DNA from: Auricularia sp. M13
Taxonomy: Eukaryota; Basidiomycota; Agaricomycetes; Auriculariales; Auriculariaceae
Direction: 5' to 3'
Length of the DNA: 64,000 nucleotides
Assembly: GCA_037042915.1 (NCBI GenBank)
Contig: CM073194.1
Span: forward strand, 5,114,879 to 5,178,878
The notes below the pieces were generated by a model that was not told the origin of the DNA, did not search any database, and saw nothing but the letters and a program-made list of their open reading frames with translations. This document shows positions 11,200 through 22,157 of the stretch, one piece after another; the first letter of the stretch is position 1; every line of letters starts with the position of its first letter. A program made the position numbers and the translations under genes.

Positions 11200-11480
11200 A
11201 ACTAATAGCGGATGGGAAATGGGTGGAAACTGGGAAAGGTTGGAGAGGCAAATGCCGGCCCTGCGCTTTTTGTAAGTAATTGATGGCGCCAAGCCAAGCC
11301 CTGCCCTTGTCGATCAGTCGGTGGCTCCGCCGGAGGGGAACATTGCAGACAGGTTCCAAGCGAATGAGGTCGGTCAGGATGAGAGAAAGAGTGTATAGTT
11401 CCGCCGGGTGTGTTGCGGGACGCGTCCAAGTGTGGCCTTGTCGATGTCTACAGGAAATGGACGAGAGCGCTGGGCAGCTT
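11200..11480. other. Upstream region of PEBP copy 1
   Basis: Non-coding; no further gene recognised. Confidence 0.4.
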
Positions 11481-12816
11481 CTTCTGTAAAAACCCAAATG
11501 CTTTAGAGCACCAGCCACTGCTCCAGGAGCACTCCAGAGAAGCTGGCTGCTCTATAGCGCCTCAGAGAACTACAGATCACAATTTAAAGCACCATAGCGC
11601 GTCGGAGCACTGTATTGATGCTCCAGAGCATCCCGAAGCCAAATACAGCGGCTCTGGCGCGCTTTTGATTGCTCTGACTGCTTTGCGCCGCGCCACTCAC
11701 TCTGCCGCGCCCGGATGGTTGCCATCGGCCCGTAGCCATCAGCCAGGTTGGTCACTGCGCGACTCGAAGACATGGTTCGACTTTTGCTGACTTGGAATCT
11801 ACTTGCTCTCTTTCCCTCCCCGAACGCGGTGTACCCCAGGAGCGACGAGCCCGACTCGTCCCTCAAAGCCTCACAAACTACAAGATTCCCTGCAACAGCC
11901 AAACCCTCAAGCCGGCCGTTCTGCATCTCCCCGCTCGTTATACTGCCTGAAGATGTCGTTGTCCGAGTCGCTGTCTACTCTGCTCGGTCTGATAGTCTTC
12001 TGTCTCTGTTCCTGCGCTGACTCCTGGCTCTCCACTGCTCTGGGATAAACCGGCTGGCTTTGGTGTCTCTTGTTGCTCTGATTGCTATGCTCACTTGCTG
12101 CCTGCTCCGTGCTGTCGTGCTCGCCCATTCGTTAACATTTTTTTAGGGAACCATCGCTCCCAATCCCACACACGTACGTGTATTCCAGGTTATTTTTGAT
12201 ACACCTTTAACTCACTCTCATGACAAGTAGCTTTCCTGCGAAGAGCATTGGCAATGAGAGCGAGAGGCGTCGTGGATTTCGTGCGTACTTCTTCCCCGCC
12301 AACACGCGGACTTGTGTCCCAGTCCCACTTGTTATTGTACTACTATGCTATAATATACGTCGTTATTACTGACAGCTATTTTCGATGGTGTAGAGCATAA
12401 GGATTTCGTTCACATAGTTGATTCATCAGTGATCTGCCTTTTTCGGTGGTCTGGGCACTGCTTGAGCTACCAGAAAAGGCAGATCATGATGGATTTGCTA
12501 TGTGAAAGGAATTTCTTATGCTCTACACCATCGAAAATAGCTGGAACGAGGAAGGACACGAGCAAGGAACAGGCAAGCAATCCGATGATCAAATGCTACG
12601 CCGGTATCAGCGGGACGTGGATATCACGGAGTTGCCTGAATGAGCGTGCTCCAGAGCGCTTTTGGCTTGCTATCAGAGCGTTTTCAGAGCAGACCGCTTG
12701 ATCTGAGAGCGCTTTGCGGCAAACGCCTTGCTCCAGATCGGGGTACGTGTCTCTGGCAGCTCTGGCCGCTATAGAGGCTCCACAGCGCTCCAGAGCAACC
12801 CCGGTTTTTACAGAAG
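11481..12816. mobile_element. Non-autonomous hAT-like element (candidate)
   Basis: The 14-bp sequence CTTCTGTAAAAACC at 11481-11494 recurs as its exact reverse complement at 12803-12816. Both ends are followed inward by dense clusters of GCTC/GAGC and CTCCAGAGC motifs, a subterminal arrangement typical of hAT elements. The interior has no transposase frame. I could not find an 8-bp target duplication beside these ends, so the exact boundaries and the class are tentative. A 171-bp palindrome lies inside it. Confidence 0.5.
12373..12543. repeat. 171-bp palindrome (fold-back element)
   Basis: The outer 29 bases, from CAGCTATTTTCGATGGTG to GAGCATAAG, are a perfect inverted repeat (12373-12401 against 12515-12543). 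The inner arms continue with about 80 percent complementarity through the GATCTGCCTTTT segment to a short loop near 12455. A transcript or single strand would form a long hairpin. It is probably a fold-back MITE nested in the hAT-like element. Confidence 0.8.
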
Positions 12817-15800
12817 TTGGCTGGACATTGGCGTTCAATGACGTTGTGGAGGTATCCTTGGAAGGCAGCTGCAGGCTCTACAGTTGTCGACAGCAAGCTG
12901 GAGATACAGAGATGAACATTCCAGTCACGAGCCACTGTGAAACCTTAGCCGGTCGAAAAAAGCGCGCTCTTTCCACCGGCCTCCGAACAGAGTCGAGCCG
13001 TCCTCCAGCCTTTTTTGCACCATGCCTGACGATTTTGGGCCGTCCATTTCGGACGATAAAATAGCTGTTTTTGGCACTTTCGACCCGTCCCCCGAAGCGC
13101 GCTCGGAAACGAAAAACTGCCTTCGGCCAGCTGAAATGTACACTGATATGAGATGCTCCCGGGGTCTTTCATAAGGCTTTCCCATTTGCCATTCCCAGCA
13201 TTTACAGTGACGTGACAAGAACATCAACAAGAGTCAATTTGGGCAATACTAATACTAATCAGTAATTTACACCACATTCTCTCATGATGTGACCGTGATC
13301 CCAATACACGGCTGCTGCAGACAGTCATTATCTGCAGGGGCAGTGGTCAGGACAAAGACATGTATATAGGAAGAAGGTTGCATACCTGCACAGGTTGGGA
13401 ACTTTGGTGTCATGACGGCTGGAGACGAGCATGAAGCTCTGAATGTGAACATGCCCTTGCGGGCAAAAGGTGCCTTTATATAGCTGAGGACCTGGGCCAC
13501 AACTTGAGTACAAGTCAGGCTCCGCCCGAGGTCTGGAAGGCGATGGCCAGACGGAAATCGGTGAGACCGACACTGCTGCGCTCGGTCGGTGCTTGCTCCG
13601 CGACCTCCGAGTATCATGGCTCCGAGTCTCCGACGGTCCGTTCCCTCACACCGACGCTGGACAGCATCCATGAGCTTCCCCTGACAATCAAAGCCGTGGA
13701 ATTGTCATAAAAAATATACTGAACTGTTCGCTCCTGCGTCTACAAGGTGTCTTGCAGTGATTCCTGATGCTGCCGTCAATTCGACCGGAACTCCGGCTGG
13801 ATCTCGACTGGGGACGAATCCAACTGTTTCCACCAGACACCGGCCGAAAGCGGAAAATCTCGCGTACACCGGCCAATGACCGGTGCAAAATGGCGCGGAC
13901 TGGGTTTCACAGTGAGCATGTTGAAAGCTGCCAGGATGGCATCAGCAGCATCATGGCTAGAGTAGAAGGAAGTGCGCAGCGGCTGCCAAAGAGCGTCCAT
14001 TGCCATGAGTACGGAGTATCCATATGACTCGAGAGATTCAGTGCAAGGAACGGGCGAGTTTCGCCGCCCATCGATGGGCCCGTCAATGTTTGCTTCCGTG
14101 GAGCCGACCGAATATTTATTGATACTGTAGTAACCCCAAGTTCTTTACAATGTATCCCGTGTGAGATTTTAATGGGGAAAAGGCAACTCTCATCTCGTTC
14201 TCCGCGTCTCCTCGCAACGGAACATGTTTTCTAGATGTATTTATGCCCGGCGGAGCGGAGCTCAGATTTGGTTCCGCTCCTTTGCTTCGATCCACCATCA
14301 TCTGTCCACCATACACTCTAGAGGTGTAGCAGGACGGGCTCGTCAATAGAATATTAGCTTCGCCCTACCGCACTCGCGAACTCTCGGCGTTCCTACCTCA
14401 GGCTCTCTATTACCGCACTCGCAACGCGCAACGCCCTTTTCTTGTGACTCTGGTGGATCTGGAACTCCGGCACTTGCATTGTGGCTCTGGCTCTTGCTCT
14501 GGTGGATCTGGCACTCCGTCGCGAAGCACCGTTTGTTGCATCCTCCACCCGGTTCTCCTGTGCCCGCTAGCACGCGTCATACCATCTTAAGCTACATCTG
14601 GTGCAATTGCTGCCTTGACGTGCAGTCTGTTGGGCGTCCGCGACTCGGATCCGCTGGCCACGCTCTCTACCACCGCGCGAGTCTCAGACGTACCAACATC
14701 TCAATGCGAACCACTGGCAAGCTACGAGTAGCTGCGGGGACAGGACAGACCGCGCTACTCCGGCGAACTACATATACTGCGGCCCAACGAATTCGATCGT
14801 CTCGTGTTTGCGTCCCTCCCACACCGCGCCTCGTTCCCACATATGGCGCTGGTCGACCTGGAACTAAACTTCGCTCAAATCCGCCAGTGTGTAGTTTGCA
14901 TGCGCACGCGAAAGTCCTGTCTTCTTGTTCATGGACCTCGAGTTGACCGGGACGGAGCCATCGACCGCCACTACACGAATCGTTCTCGGCGCACGGGGTC
15001 GCTTTTCTGCGCGGTGGTCACGTCTGAGGCGGCTGATACACCGTCTGGTACGCGGAGAACAACCACGGCAGCGACGAGTCTGGCGTCGCATTGCATTACT
15101 CTTCGGCCTGGATCTCGCTATCCGAACTCCTTAGGCTCTTGCTCTCTGATAAAGGCTCGCTCATACGCCCCGTAAACCTTGGAAATGCATCGATATTTCA
15201 AAAGGCAGTGGCTAACGCGGTCTGGTTGCGGGCTCAGTATCTCGTGCTCGTATCGGTCAGACCTCCGCTTCTTCATGCTGTCTCCACAAGATGTCTATAT
15301 ACTTGTACGATCCGGCGCTGCAGGACGCGCCTTCCGTAACCCCGATATGCACGCGCCTGCATTCATTTCTGTCATCGGGCGCCAATTCAACGTTCTGCCT
15401 TGTGCGCGCCAATCGGGATTCTCTCAGCCTGTGCGATTCTCCGCGCCTACTTCGAGATTTGCGTGGTTCTGTGTGCGAGGGAACGGTATGATGGCGGTTT
15501 TCTCGCCGAGTCTGGGCATAGCAACATTCCCGGCGCCCGTTTGCGCTCTGCGCAGGTCCTCTCAACTGGATTCCCGGACGAATCCCGGCTGCGCGCGCGT
15601 CGATATCGATCCTGTTTTTCTATCGCGCGGCACCCTGTAAACAAAACACGATTTTCTGCGCCCAGGACTCGTGCTACTCCTCCCACGCTTGGGTGCAGGC
15701 TTTGGATTTGGAGGACGGCGCGTCCAAAAAGTCAGCCCTTACTCGGTACGGACTGATCGTTCATGCTTGCTTCTCGCGGCGCCGGCAGAGACGATTGTTT

Positions 15801-15920
15801 GACACCGTATCCGGACTATTCCAACGCATGCACAGTCAAACTTGAGGATCACACAACACAGGCGTTCTCCGGAAAAGCTTCCATCGTGGTACCACGCGTG
15901 CGTTCAGTGGTCTTTTCCAG
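12817..15920. other. Gene-poor interval upstream of catalase 1
   Basis: Open frames up to about 155 codons exist (for example 14479-14946), but none shows a family motif or splice pattern I recognise. TATA-like sequence TTTATATAG lies near 13475. A repeat shared with the other side of the catalase gene lies at 14251-14325. Confidence 0.4.
14251..14325 (-). repeat. Repeat left of catalase 1 (paired with 17126-17192)
   Basis: About 65 bp resembles 17126-17192 in the same orientation. Shared blocks include TCAGATTTG, TTCCGC, TTTGCT and GATCCACCA. Read on the minus strand, a CAGATGATGG motif is followed about 60 nt later by CATAAATACA, like the promoter-like modules listed elsewhere. Confidence 0.5.
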
Positions 15921-15929
15921 TATAAAAGG
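15921..15929 (+). promoter_or_regulatory. TATA box of catalase 1
   Basis: TATAAAAGG, 47 nt upstream of the chosen ATG at 15976; it argues against the longer upstream open frame. Confidence 0.65.
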
Positions 15930-15975
15930 CGGCCGTTCGGCTGAGGGGACAATTCCAGAACCAAGATCATTCGAC

Positions 15976-16893
15976 ATGTCCGTTCCCATGAACCACAGCC
16001 TCTTCCCGCTCAGCAAGAGCATCATCACCGAGCTCGACGCAGCTTCAGGCGGTGAACACCCCGGCTTCCGCGCGGCGCACGCGCGCGGCGTGCTCCTGCG
16101 CGGCTTCTTCACCCCGACGCCCGCCGCGTCCCAGCTCAGTAGCGCGCCGCACTTCGTCATGGACGTCGTCTCGTCCGTCATAGCGCGCTTCTCCAGCAGC
16201 ACGGGCATCCCCACCATCGCGGACACCGACCCCAACGCGCAGCCGCGCGGCCTCGCCGTGCGCTTCGAGCTCGGCGGGGCGCACACGGACATCGTCGCGC
16301 ACAGCGCGGACGGCTTCCCCGTGCGCACGGGCGAGGACTTCCTCGCGTTCCTGCAGGACGCCGGCGCCTTCCTCGCGACGCACCCCGCCGCGCAGGCCTT
16401 CGTCGCGCTGCCCAAGCCCGCGCCGGCGTCCTTCGCCCACGAGCAGTTCTTCGCGCTCAACGCGTTCAGGCTCGTCGCGGAGTCTGGCGCGGCGCGCTTC
16501 GCGCGGTACACGTGGGTCCCGAAGGCGGGCGTGCAGCATCTGGACGATGCAACCGTCCAGACGCTCCCGCCGGACTTCCTCTTCGACGAGCTTGCGCAGC
16601 GCATCGCGAATGGCACCACGGTTGAGTTCGAGCTCTGGGCGCAGCTCGCCGAGGACGGAGACGTGACGGACGATGTGACTGTGCGCTGGCCTGAGACACG
16701 CGAGCGCGTGCTGCTTGGCACTGTGATACTTGACAAGATTGCGCCGCACAACGCTGCGGAGCAGAAGCGCATCATCTTCGACCCGATCCCGCACGTGCGC
16801 GGCATAGAGCCGTCCGACGACCCGTTGCTTGACCTGCGCACCGCGGCTTATCTGGTATCCGGGACGAGACGCCGTGCTGCTCATGTTGGTTGA
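15976..16893 (+). CDS. Short heme catalase/catalase-like peroxidase (copy 1)
   Basis: A single exon of 305 residues. It matches the short, srpA-like catalase family, which keeps the heme-binding barrel but lacks the C-terminal part of the classical ~500-residue enzyme. Visible are the distal-side HARGVLLRG (His35 the likely distal histidine), DPNAQPRG, FELGGAHTDIVAHS, FALNAF and, near the end, the R-x-x-x-Y motif (Arg288, Tyr292) that supplies the heme iron ligand in catalases. It has no signal peptide, so it is probably cytosolic or peroxisomal; it should remove peroxide or act as a heme peroxidase. Copy 2 (22158-23099) is closely similar. Both are intronless, unlike most neighbours. The ATG is supported by the TATA box 47 nt upstream. 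Confidence 0.88.
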   Translation: MSVPMNHSLFPLSKSIITELDAASGGEHPGFRAAHARGVLLRGFFTPTPAASQLSSAPHFVMDVVSSVIARFSSSTGIPTIADTDPNAQPRGLAVRFELGGAHTDIVAHSADGFPVRTGEDFLAFLQDAGAFLATHPAAQAFVALPKPAPASFAHEQFFALNAFRLVAESGAARFARYTWVPKAGVQHLDDATVQTLPPDFLFDELAQRIANGTTVEFELWAQLAEDGDVTDDVTVRWPETRERVLLGTVILDKIAPHNAAEQKRIIFDPIPHVRGIEPSDDPLLDLRTAAYLVSGTRRRAAHVG

Positions 16894-18451
16894 TTAAATC
16901 TGTAGCCGTTCCTACCCCGTTCGTCAAATGAATGACTACCACATCCACACGGACTCGCGCTCGAATATAGCATGTAGTGAGTACGTAGCCCCATGGGCTT
17001 CGGAATATCTCCATCCTTTTTATTTCGCGCTTGAAACTGAGATGCTGTCTTTTTCTCTCCGTCTGAGCCTTCGGGAGATTCGCCCCCGCCGTGGAATCGC
17101 CGGATCTGGTTCGAACTTGGTCGGTCCGGCGGAGTTCAGATTTGATTCCGCCTCTTTGCTCTGATCCACCACCATCCGTCCGACCATGCACGCAAGACAT
17201 ATATCGACAACCTCGCGTTCAGATTCTGTGAGCTGCTTTCCGCCCCTTGCGCACACGGTCTCGGGTTTCCGTTCCTACTGTACCTCGAGCGCTGGTTTCG
17301 CACCCATTTTCTACTTATTCGCTGGATACATCCTCAAGCTTGCTCACTGTACGATGCGTCAAAGCCTCTGACCTCTTTGTGCTCTGCCTCGGATACCGCG
17401 TCGTATTGCTATTCGATTTCTGAACTTTCGCCCTGACGCACGCGTTCCGGACACAGGTGGTGACTCGTCTGCCGCAGCTTCCGATGCGCTGTCGTCAGTT
17501 CTTGTGCTACTTGATTGCTTCCGGATAGCTCTCACTGGTGCTTGGGACGCCGCGCGCCCGCGTTTCAGGCCTCTGTTAGTCAGTCCGTGGAGTCTCTCAT
17601 GCTGCTCTTCTCTGCTGGTGCATGCGTCAGCTGATGTGCGCAATTAATCCTCGAATACTCTGCGCGAGGTGCTTATGCCTACCCTCATGTCTATTTTGGT
17701 TTGTCTCTCTCTCAAGCATCTCCGTCGGATAATCCCAGGAGCGCGAGCGCCTCTTCGTAGTTCGTACTGCTTCAAAACATCAACCAGGAATTCCAAGTTT
17801 GCTGCGTTCCGCGTCTTGCTCTTGCCCGCAACCTGGCGCAGACATGGACTGGATCTACGCATCCACGCACATGTACACTATTTCCTCTACACTGTGTTTC
17901 TGAACCAGCTGCACGCTCGCGCACGCTTCGAGGGCATCTCTATTGACATCGCGGGATTTCCGGTGCACCGTCCTGTCAACTCGCGTTGTCCACATGAACC
18001 GGGCTCTGCACGCAACCGTACTGGCTTTATTGACCGCCGCGAGGATCATCAACGGCGGGAAATCTTGGCTAGCGGACCCCGCGTAGGGATGATCCGTTTC
18101 ATCAGCTGCGTAAATCCGTTCTCCATTGCACCTGCGATCCTGTTCGCATAGTGCGTCCGGCTGCGTTTGGACGCGGGAATAGGCTCTATCTTTCCCTTCG
18201 AAACGCGACTCGACGAGGCTCTCGCACGGCATCCAGGCGTATAGCCGCACTCACCCGCGTCGTATATCAAGGATTATATAGTTTCACTCCAAACTCGGGA
18301 TTCGTCTCGAAAATCTCAGACCGTCGAGCTCGGGCGAACGAAGTCACCGACAAAGCCGGCGACCGCGAGGCTTCGATTTTCTCAATGATGATCCTGCTGA
18401 TCTTCATTTATTTTGCTGACAATCGTCGCCCCCTCTCGCGGCGTACAGACC
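16894..18451. other. Intergenic between catalase 1 and the small secreted protein
   Basis: No convincing gene. It holds the second copy of the catalase-flanking repeat (17126-17192). Longer open frames at 17669-18151 and 18151-18720 show no recognised motif. Confidence 0.4.
17126..17192 (-). repeat. Repeat right of catalase 1 (paired with 14251-14325)
   Basis: Direct-oriented partner of the repeat on the other side of the catalase gene. Confidence 0.5.
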
Positions 18452-18458
18452 TATATAA
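18452..18458 (+). promoter_or_regulatory. TATA box of small secreted protein 1
   Basis: TATATAA, 48 nt before the ATG. Confidence 0.6.
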
Positions 18459-18505
18459 GCTCGTGAGCACACTGCTACATCTTCGCAGAACTCAAACTCT
18501 TGCAG

Positions 18506-18954
18506 ATGCATTTCTCCCTCCGTACTCTGCTCACTGCGATCCTAGCCGCCGCTGGCGCCCGCGCGTTCATCGCATGGAGCGACTTCGACTGCTACGGCGT
18601 CCCATCGCCCAGCGTCGCGTGCGACGGCGAGTGCCACGTATTCGAAGGCAACCACTCCTTCAACGTACGCACGTCCTCCCTCGGGGTCCGAGTCGCTTGC
18701 ACGTAGCTGACAATGACTGATGCTAGGCTGACCGCGTCTTCTTCGACCCGACGACCCGGTGCGTGTCGGTGTACCTCGACACGGCGTGCGAGACGCTCGA
18801 GAAGCAGTTCCCCGACCAGACCGGGGGATGCACGGTACGTGCTCATCGCCAGTCTGGTTTCCTGGCTCTGACACGCGGCTGTTTGCAGAACGCTATCACG
18901 GGCACCGCGCTCAGGTCGTACAGATGCGGTCGTCTTAACCAGTGCTTCCCTTAA
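18506..18954 (+). CDS. Small secreted 8-cysteine protein (copy 1)
   Basis: Exons are 18506-18664, 18727-18834 and 18889-18954; both introns are phase 0 and about 54-62 nt (donors GTACGC and GTACGT). The product is 110 residues with a signal peptide of about 20. The mature part has eight cysteines, including a CDGECH motif and a C-terminal YRC...QCFP. Cysteine order, intron positions and phases match the copy at 27110-27533, although the sequence is otherwise strongly diverged. I do not recognise a named family; compact disulfide-bonded secreted proteins of this kind are common in Agaricomycetes, and no activity should be assumed. Confidence 0.75.
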
Positions 18955-19354
18955 TCGCAATGCCTTGTGTGTATCATGTGGGATTCTGCGGGATTCTGCT
19001 CGCTACGATGTGATTGCAGTAGTCGCAAAGAACTGCAGTTCCTGTAGACGAGAATGACAGTGCTTGACGCTTGAGTCCAAGAATGCTCACCGTAGCCGAG
19101 CGGACCGACTCGAGTAGTAAATTACCGGGTGAAATGAGGTGCTCGGAGACTCGAGTGGCGATCGCTTAAGAGCTGAACCTCCGATCGTTCGAGCGCACAA
19201 GATAACATCGTCCACCAAGCCAAGTCGCGTTCTATGCCCGGCTTTTATTGGGTGCGCCGAATGATACTAGCAATTATGGTCCATTGATGCGCTCCACCAG
19301 GAAGGCAGCGGGTACAATGCTACCGTACCGTGGTGGTCGATAATTTGATACATG
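18955..19354. other. Intergenic, no gene recognised
   Basis: Nothing seen other than the promoter region of the following gene. Confidence 0.5.
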
Positions 19355-19361
19355 TATAAAA
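19355..19361 (+). promoter_or_regulatory. TATA box of the C2H2 gene
   Basis: TATAAAA, 82 nt before the ATG at 19443. Confidence 0.45.
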
Positions 19362-19442
19362 TCTCGAGCTGGGTTTTCCACCCTCCGTGCTCAGTGATCT
19401 CGGTCCTCGTCGCCTCAAAGTCCTAGCAAACGCTCGAGTCAA

Positions 19443-20153
19443 ATGTCTGCGCCGCCCCCACGTTTGTACCCTAAACGCTGCAGCGATCGCAGTCGTGCTG
19501 ACGCAGACTCTTCTCTTTGCACGATGTCAGAATACTCCTGCCACTTTTGCCAACACATAACGCTGAACCCCCAAGATATGGTCGTGCGTATCATGGGCTG
19601 TGATCGTTGCCAACCCACTGGTTAAGTTCGCTTACGGTGCCACCTCGCTTTCCGTCCGCTCCCAGCTGCACTGGAATAATCGCACACGTGAGAGACTGCC
19701 ACATCTCCGAGACATTTAACGCTCAACTCTGAGACTTTGCATCCAGCGCTCACCTGCCATGGCTGCGCCCGCCGGATGCCCTGCCACGGCATGATGGGCA
19801 TCCACCTCGACGTCGCGCACGGTGTGCGCAACCCCGCCAACACCTTTCGATGCCCGCACTGCCGGAGCACGTTCCCGAGCGATATCCGTTTGCGCGTGCG
19901 TCTTGTGGGCTACAGTACCTCTACTGTTCGCCGCTGACCACTGACGTTGTGATTCCTCCGCATCCAGTTCCACCTGGGCAATGGTCGCAGTGAGGGTCCC
20001 ATTGGCATCCGTCCTCGCGCTAGCTGACACTGATTCACTTCACCACGTTGAGATGTGAATAGGACATGCTACATCTGCGGCTTCGTCGGTGGATGCGCCG
20101 CAGCGACCAGCCTCCACATGGCCTACGACCACGTCCCGCAGGGCGGAGGTTAA
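19443..20153 (+). CDS. Putative C2H2 zinc-finger protein, 3' structure uncertain
   Basis: Exon 1 (19443-19620) and exon 2 (19747-19895) join in phase through a 126-nt intron. Exon 2 has one complete finger, TCHGC...GIHLDVAH (C-x2-C-x12-H-x4-H). It then begins a second one, FRCPHC, that reaches a histidine only if spliced to 19968 (FHLGN). A further complete finger with the same spacing, TCYIC...SLHMAYDH, is encoded at 20064-20140 and followed by a stop at 20151. Exon 1 also has paired cysteines (SCHFC and GCDRC). I could not find splice sites joining the third finger in phase, so either an exon boundary is missed or the gene is broken. Role unknown; nucleic-acid binding is the usual function of such fingers. 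Confidence 0.45.
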
Positions 20154-20950
20154 CCTATCATCATGAGCTTCGCACCCATGTTTCTCCGACGTACGTGTGT
20201 TCGTTGAAGTCGTAGTTGTACGCTGCCTCAGCGCCCCAAGATCCAATGTGCCAGATGTGTTGGGATTTATTCTGCGAGCGATGTCAGGCGCTGATGATGA
20301 GATGTGTTCCCTCAAGGTCGCGGCGCTGGTCTGCAATTCTCGCGTGGCATCGCTCTGGCCTCCGTTCCACGCAGCATTAAGCACGGCGCGCCGTTCGAAA
20401 AAAACGCACCAAGAATGGATAAGCTCGCGGCTGTGGAGAAAACACGTATCAACATGATCATCTGCCAAGCGGGACGTGTTCATACAAAGCACCCGGCTCC
20501 AGCCTCCCGTTTGACAGCTTGGGAAGTCAATCTGAGCATCGGAGTGTCACGAGAAGATCTACTGTCGCGGAAAATTGACGTGCAACGCCATTCATAATAG
20601 TAGCTCGTCACCATCGAGATATAGGTGGTACAACGGGTGACCAGATGGTGCCAAGTCGACGCGCTCGGAGAAACGGCCGCCATTTGAGGCTTTGAACAGG
20701 GACATTTGCCGCGGGGGGCTCATTGCGAGAGTCACACCCCGCGCAATTCTGGAAGAGAATCGCCAAAGTGCAGTCCATGGTCTCGGCGGCGGGAAGATAG
20801 CCATGCATCACTGGGATGAGATGCTGGCGGAATCTGGTCGGCAAAAGCGAGGGATCGAGCATTGGCACCATCCCAATCTGTTCCTCGCGAATAAGTGAAG
20901 AGGATGCCATCTAGAAGAAGCGAGAAAAGACCGCTGTCATATCAGATTGC

Positions 20951-20984
20951 GGTATAAGCCCACAAACCCGCTCTCATCATCTGC
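20951..20984 (-). promoter_or_regulatory. GCAGATGATGAGAG motif followed by TATA-like box
   Basis: On the minus strand GCAGATGATGAGAG (20984-20971) is followed after 12 nt by CTTATACC. The spacing is shorter than in the other modules of this type (about 40-60 nt). Confidence 0.35.
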
Positions 20985-21584
20985 CATGCACCATCTGCGC
21001 AGTCGAGCATCTGAAAAAAACTCGTGCATCATACCAGATGCATATATTATGGCTTCACAGAGATCCCTTCCTGTCAGCGAGACATGAAAGTAGAGGAAGT
21101 GGAAACTCGGAGGCGGACATGCAGATGGAGTGTGGCACAAAGTCGCGGCGAACGCGAACAGCGCCAGAGAAAAGCAGTTTATGAGGAGCGCTGCGAGAGA
21201 GCATTCCTATCGCCACAGTCACTGCAATGGAGCAACTAGGCAGATCAGAGATACAGAGCACGACTTTGGTTCAGAGCATGATCAGGTCGGTTTGAATGGC
21301 AGGAGGCGCGGGCGCAGACCCGGTCACGGACGTAGCGCATGCGCCGCGGTAAACAAAGAGACCTGGATACAGATTTTCGCGACGGCAAGATTCTGCGGCG
21401 CTCGCTGCTCGTAGCTCCAAAGTTCGTGGTGCGCGCCGTCGCCCGAGCGACACAAGAAAGTAGACCATTCCAGTCGAGCGGCCAGCGCACAGCAACAAGA
21501 AGCCCATGATCATGTTCCTGAAACATCTGAGCACGCACGAACGGTGCGGAAAATCAGTGCGGTCGAACTGACGACGTGGTCAAC

Positions 21585-21650
21585 GGAAAAGCGGGCCGAC
21601 GAGTTCAAACACCGCTAAGCTGTCTTGATCTCGTTCTCCGCCTTCAAAAG
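21585..21650 (+). pseudogene. Relic exon of the EERADEFK family
   Basis: It translates to EKRADEFKHR followed by an in-frame stop, then SFSAFK-like residues. It matches the segments at 42319-42378, 45309-45367 and 47498-47557 on the opposite strand. Confidence 0.45.
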
Positions 21651-22157
21651 ACTGCGCCAGACGCATGAGCTCATCCTGAGGCGCTACGCCTTTCTATAAC
21701 TCAGACTGCTTCCCGATGTAGTGGGCGCGCTGCGCAGTTTAACAGCCATCCTCGCGGTCTGGCTCGGTTTCGGGCATGGACGCGTTAGTCTGAACTCGGC
21801 CCTGTCTTGCTCGGTCTTTCTGGCATCTCTCTATCTGTTTTCTGAGTTTCAGCACTCCCGCGTCGCATTTTGGGCTCTCTTTGCTTGCAGTATCTCGCGC
21901 ACTGTGCCCAACAAGCGCCCATTCCCGTCACATTCATATCGTGCATCCCGATCTGGTCTTCCTCAGGGGCGCGATCGGGCTGAGATGCCCGTTTGACGCC
22001 GCATCATAGCCATTCTGACGCGCACACTGTCCAAGGATGTTGCAACGAAGGCGCAATCCTGCTAGCATTGCGACCCCATTCGCTGCTTACTGCCCCAGGC
22101 GTCTGCTCAGCAATCATAAATGCGATAGCAGTCGCGTATCTGAGCGAACAACTCAAG

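Larger units (their letters stand above)
20154..22157. other. Interval between the C2H2 gene and catalase 2
   Basis: It holds a promoter-like motif on the minus strand (20971-20984) with a TATA-like GCTTATACC just after it. An unidentified open frame then begins at 20910 and ends at 20608 (100 codons, MASSSLIRE start). A decayed exon fragment lies at 21585-21650. I recognise no family. Confidence 0.4.

Noticed and set aside
11481-12816. Calling this a definite hAT element
   Set aside because: No 8-bp target duplication could be found, so it is listed only as a candidate.
15849-16884. Long minus-strand open frames (330 and 279 codons)
   Set aside because: Antisense shadows of the GC-rich catalase gene; low-complexity Arg/Ser/Ala composition.
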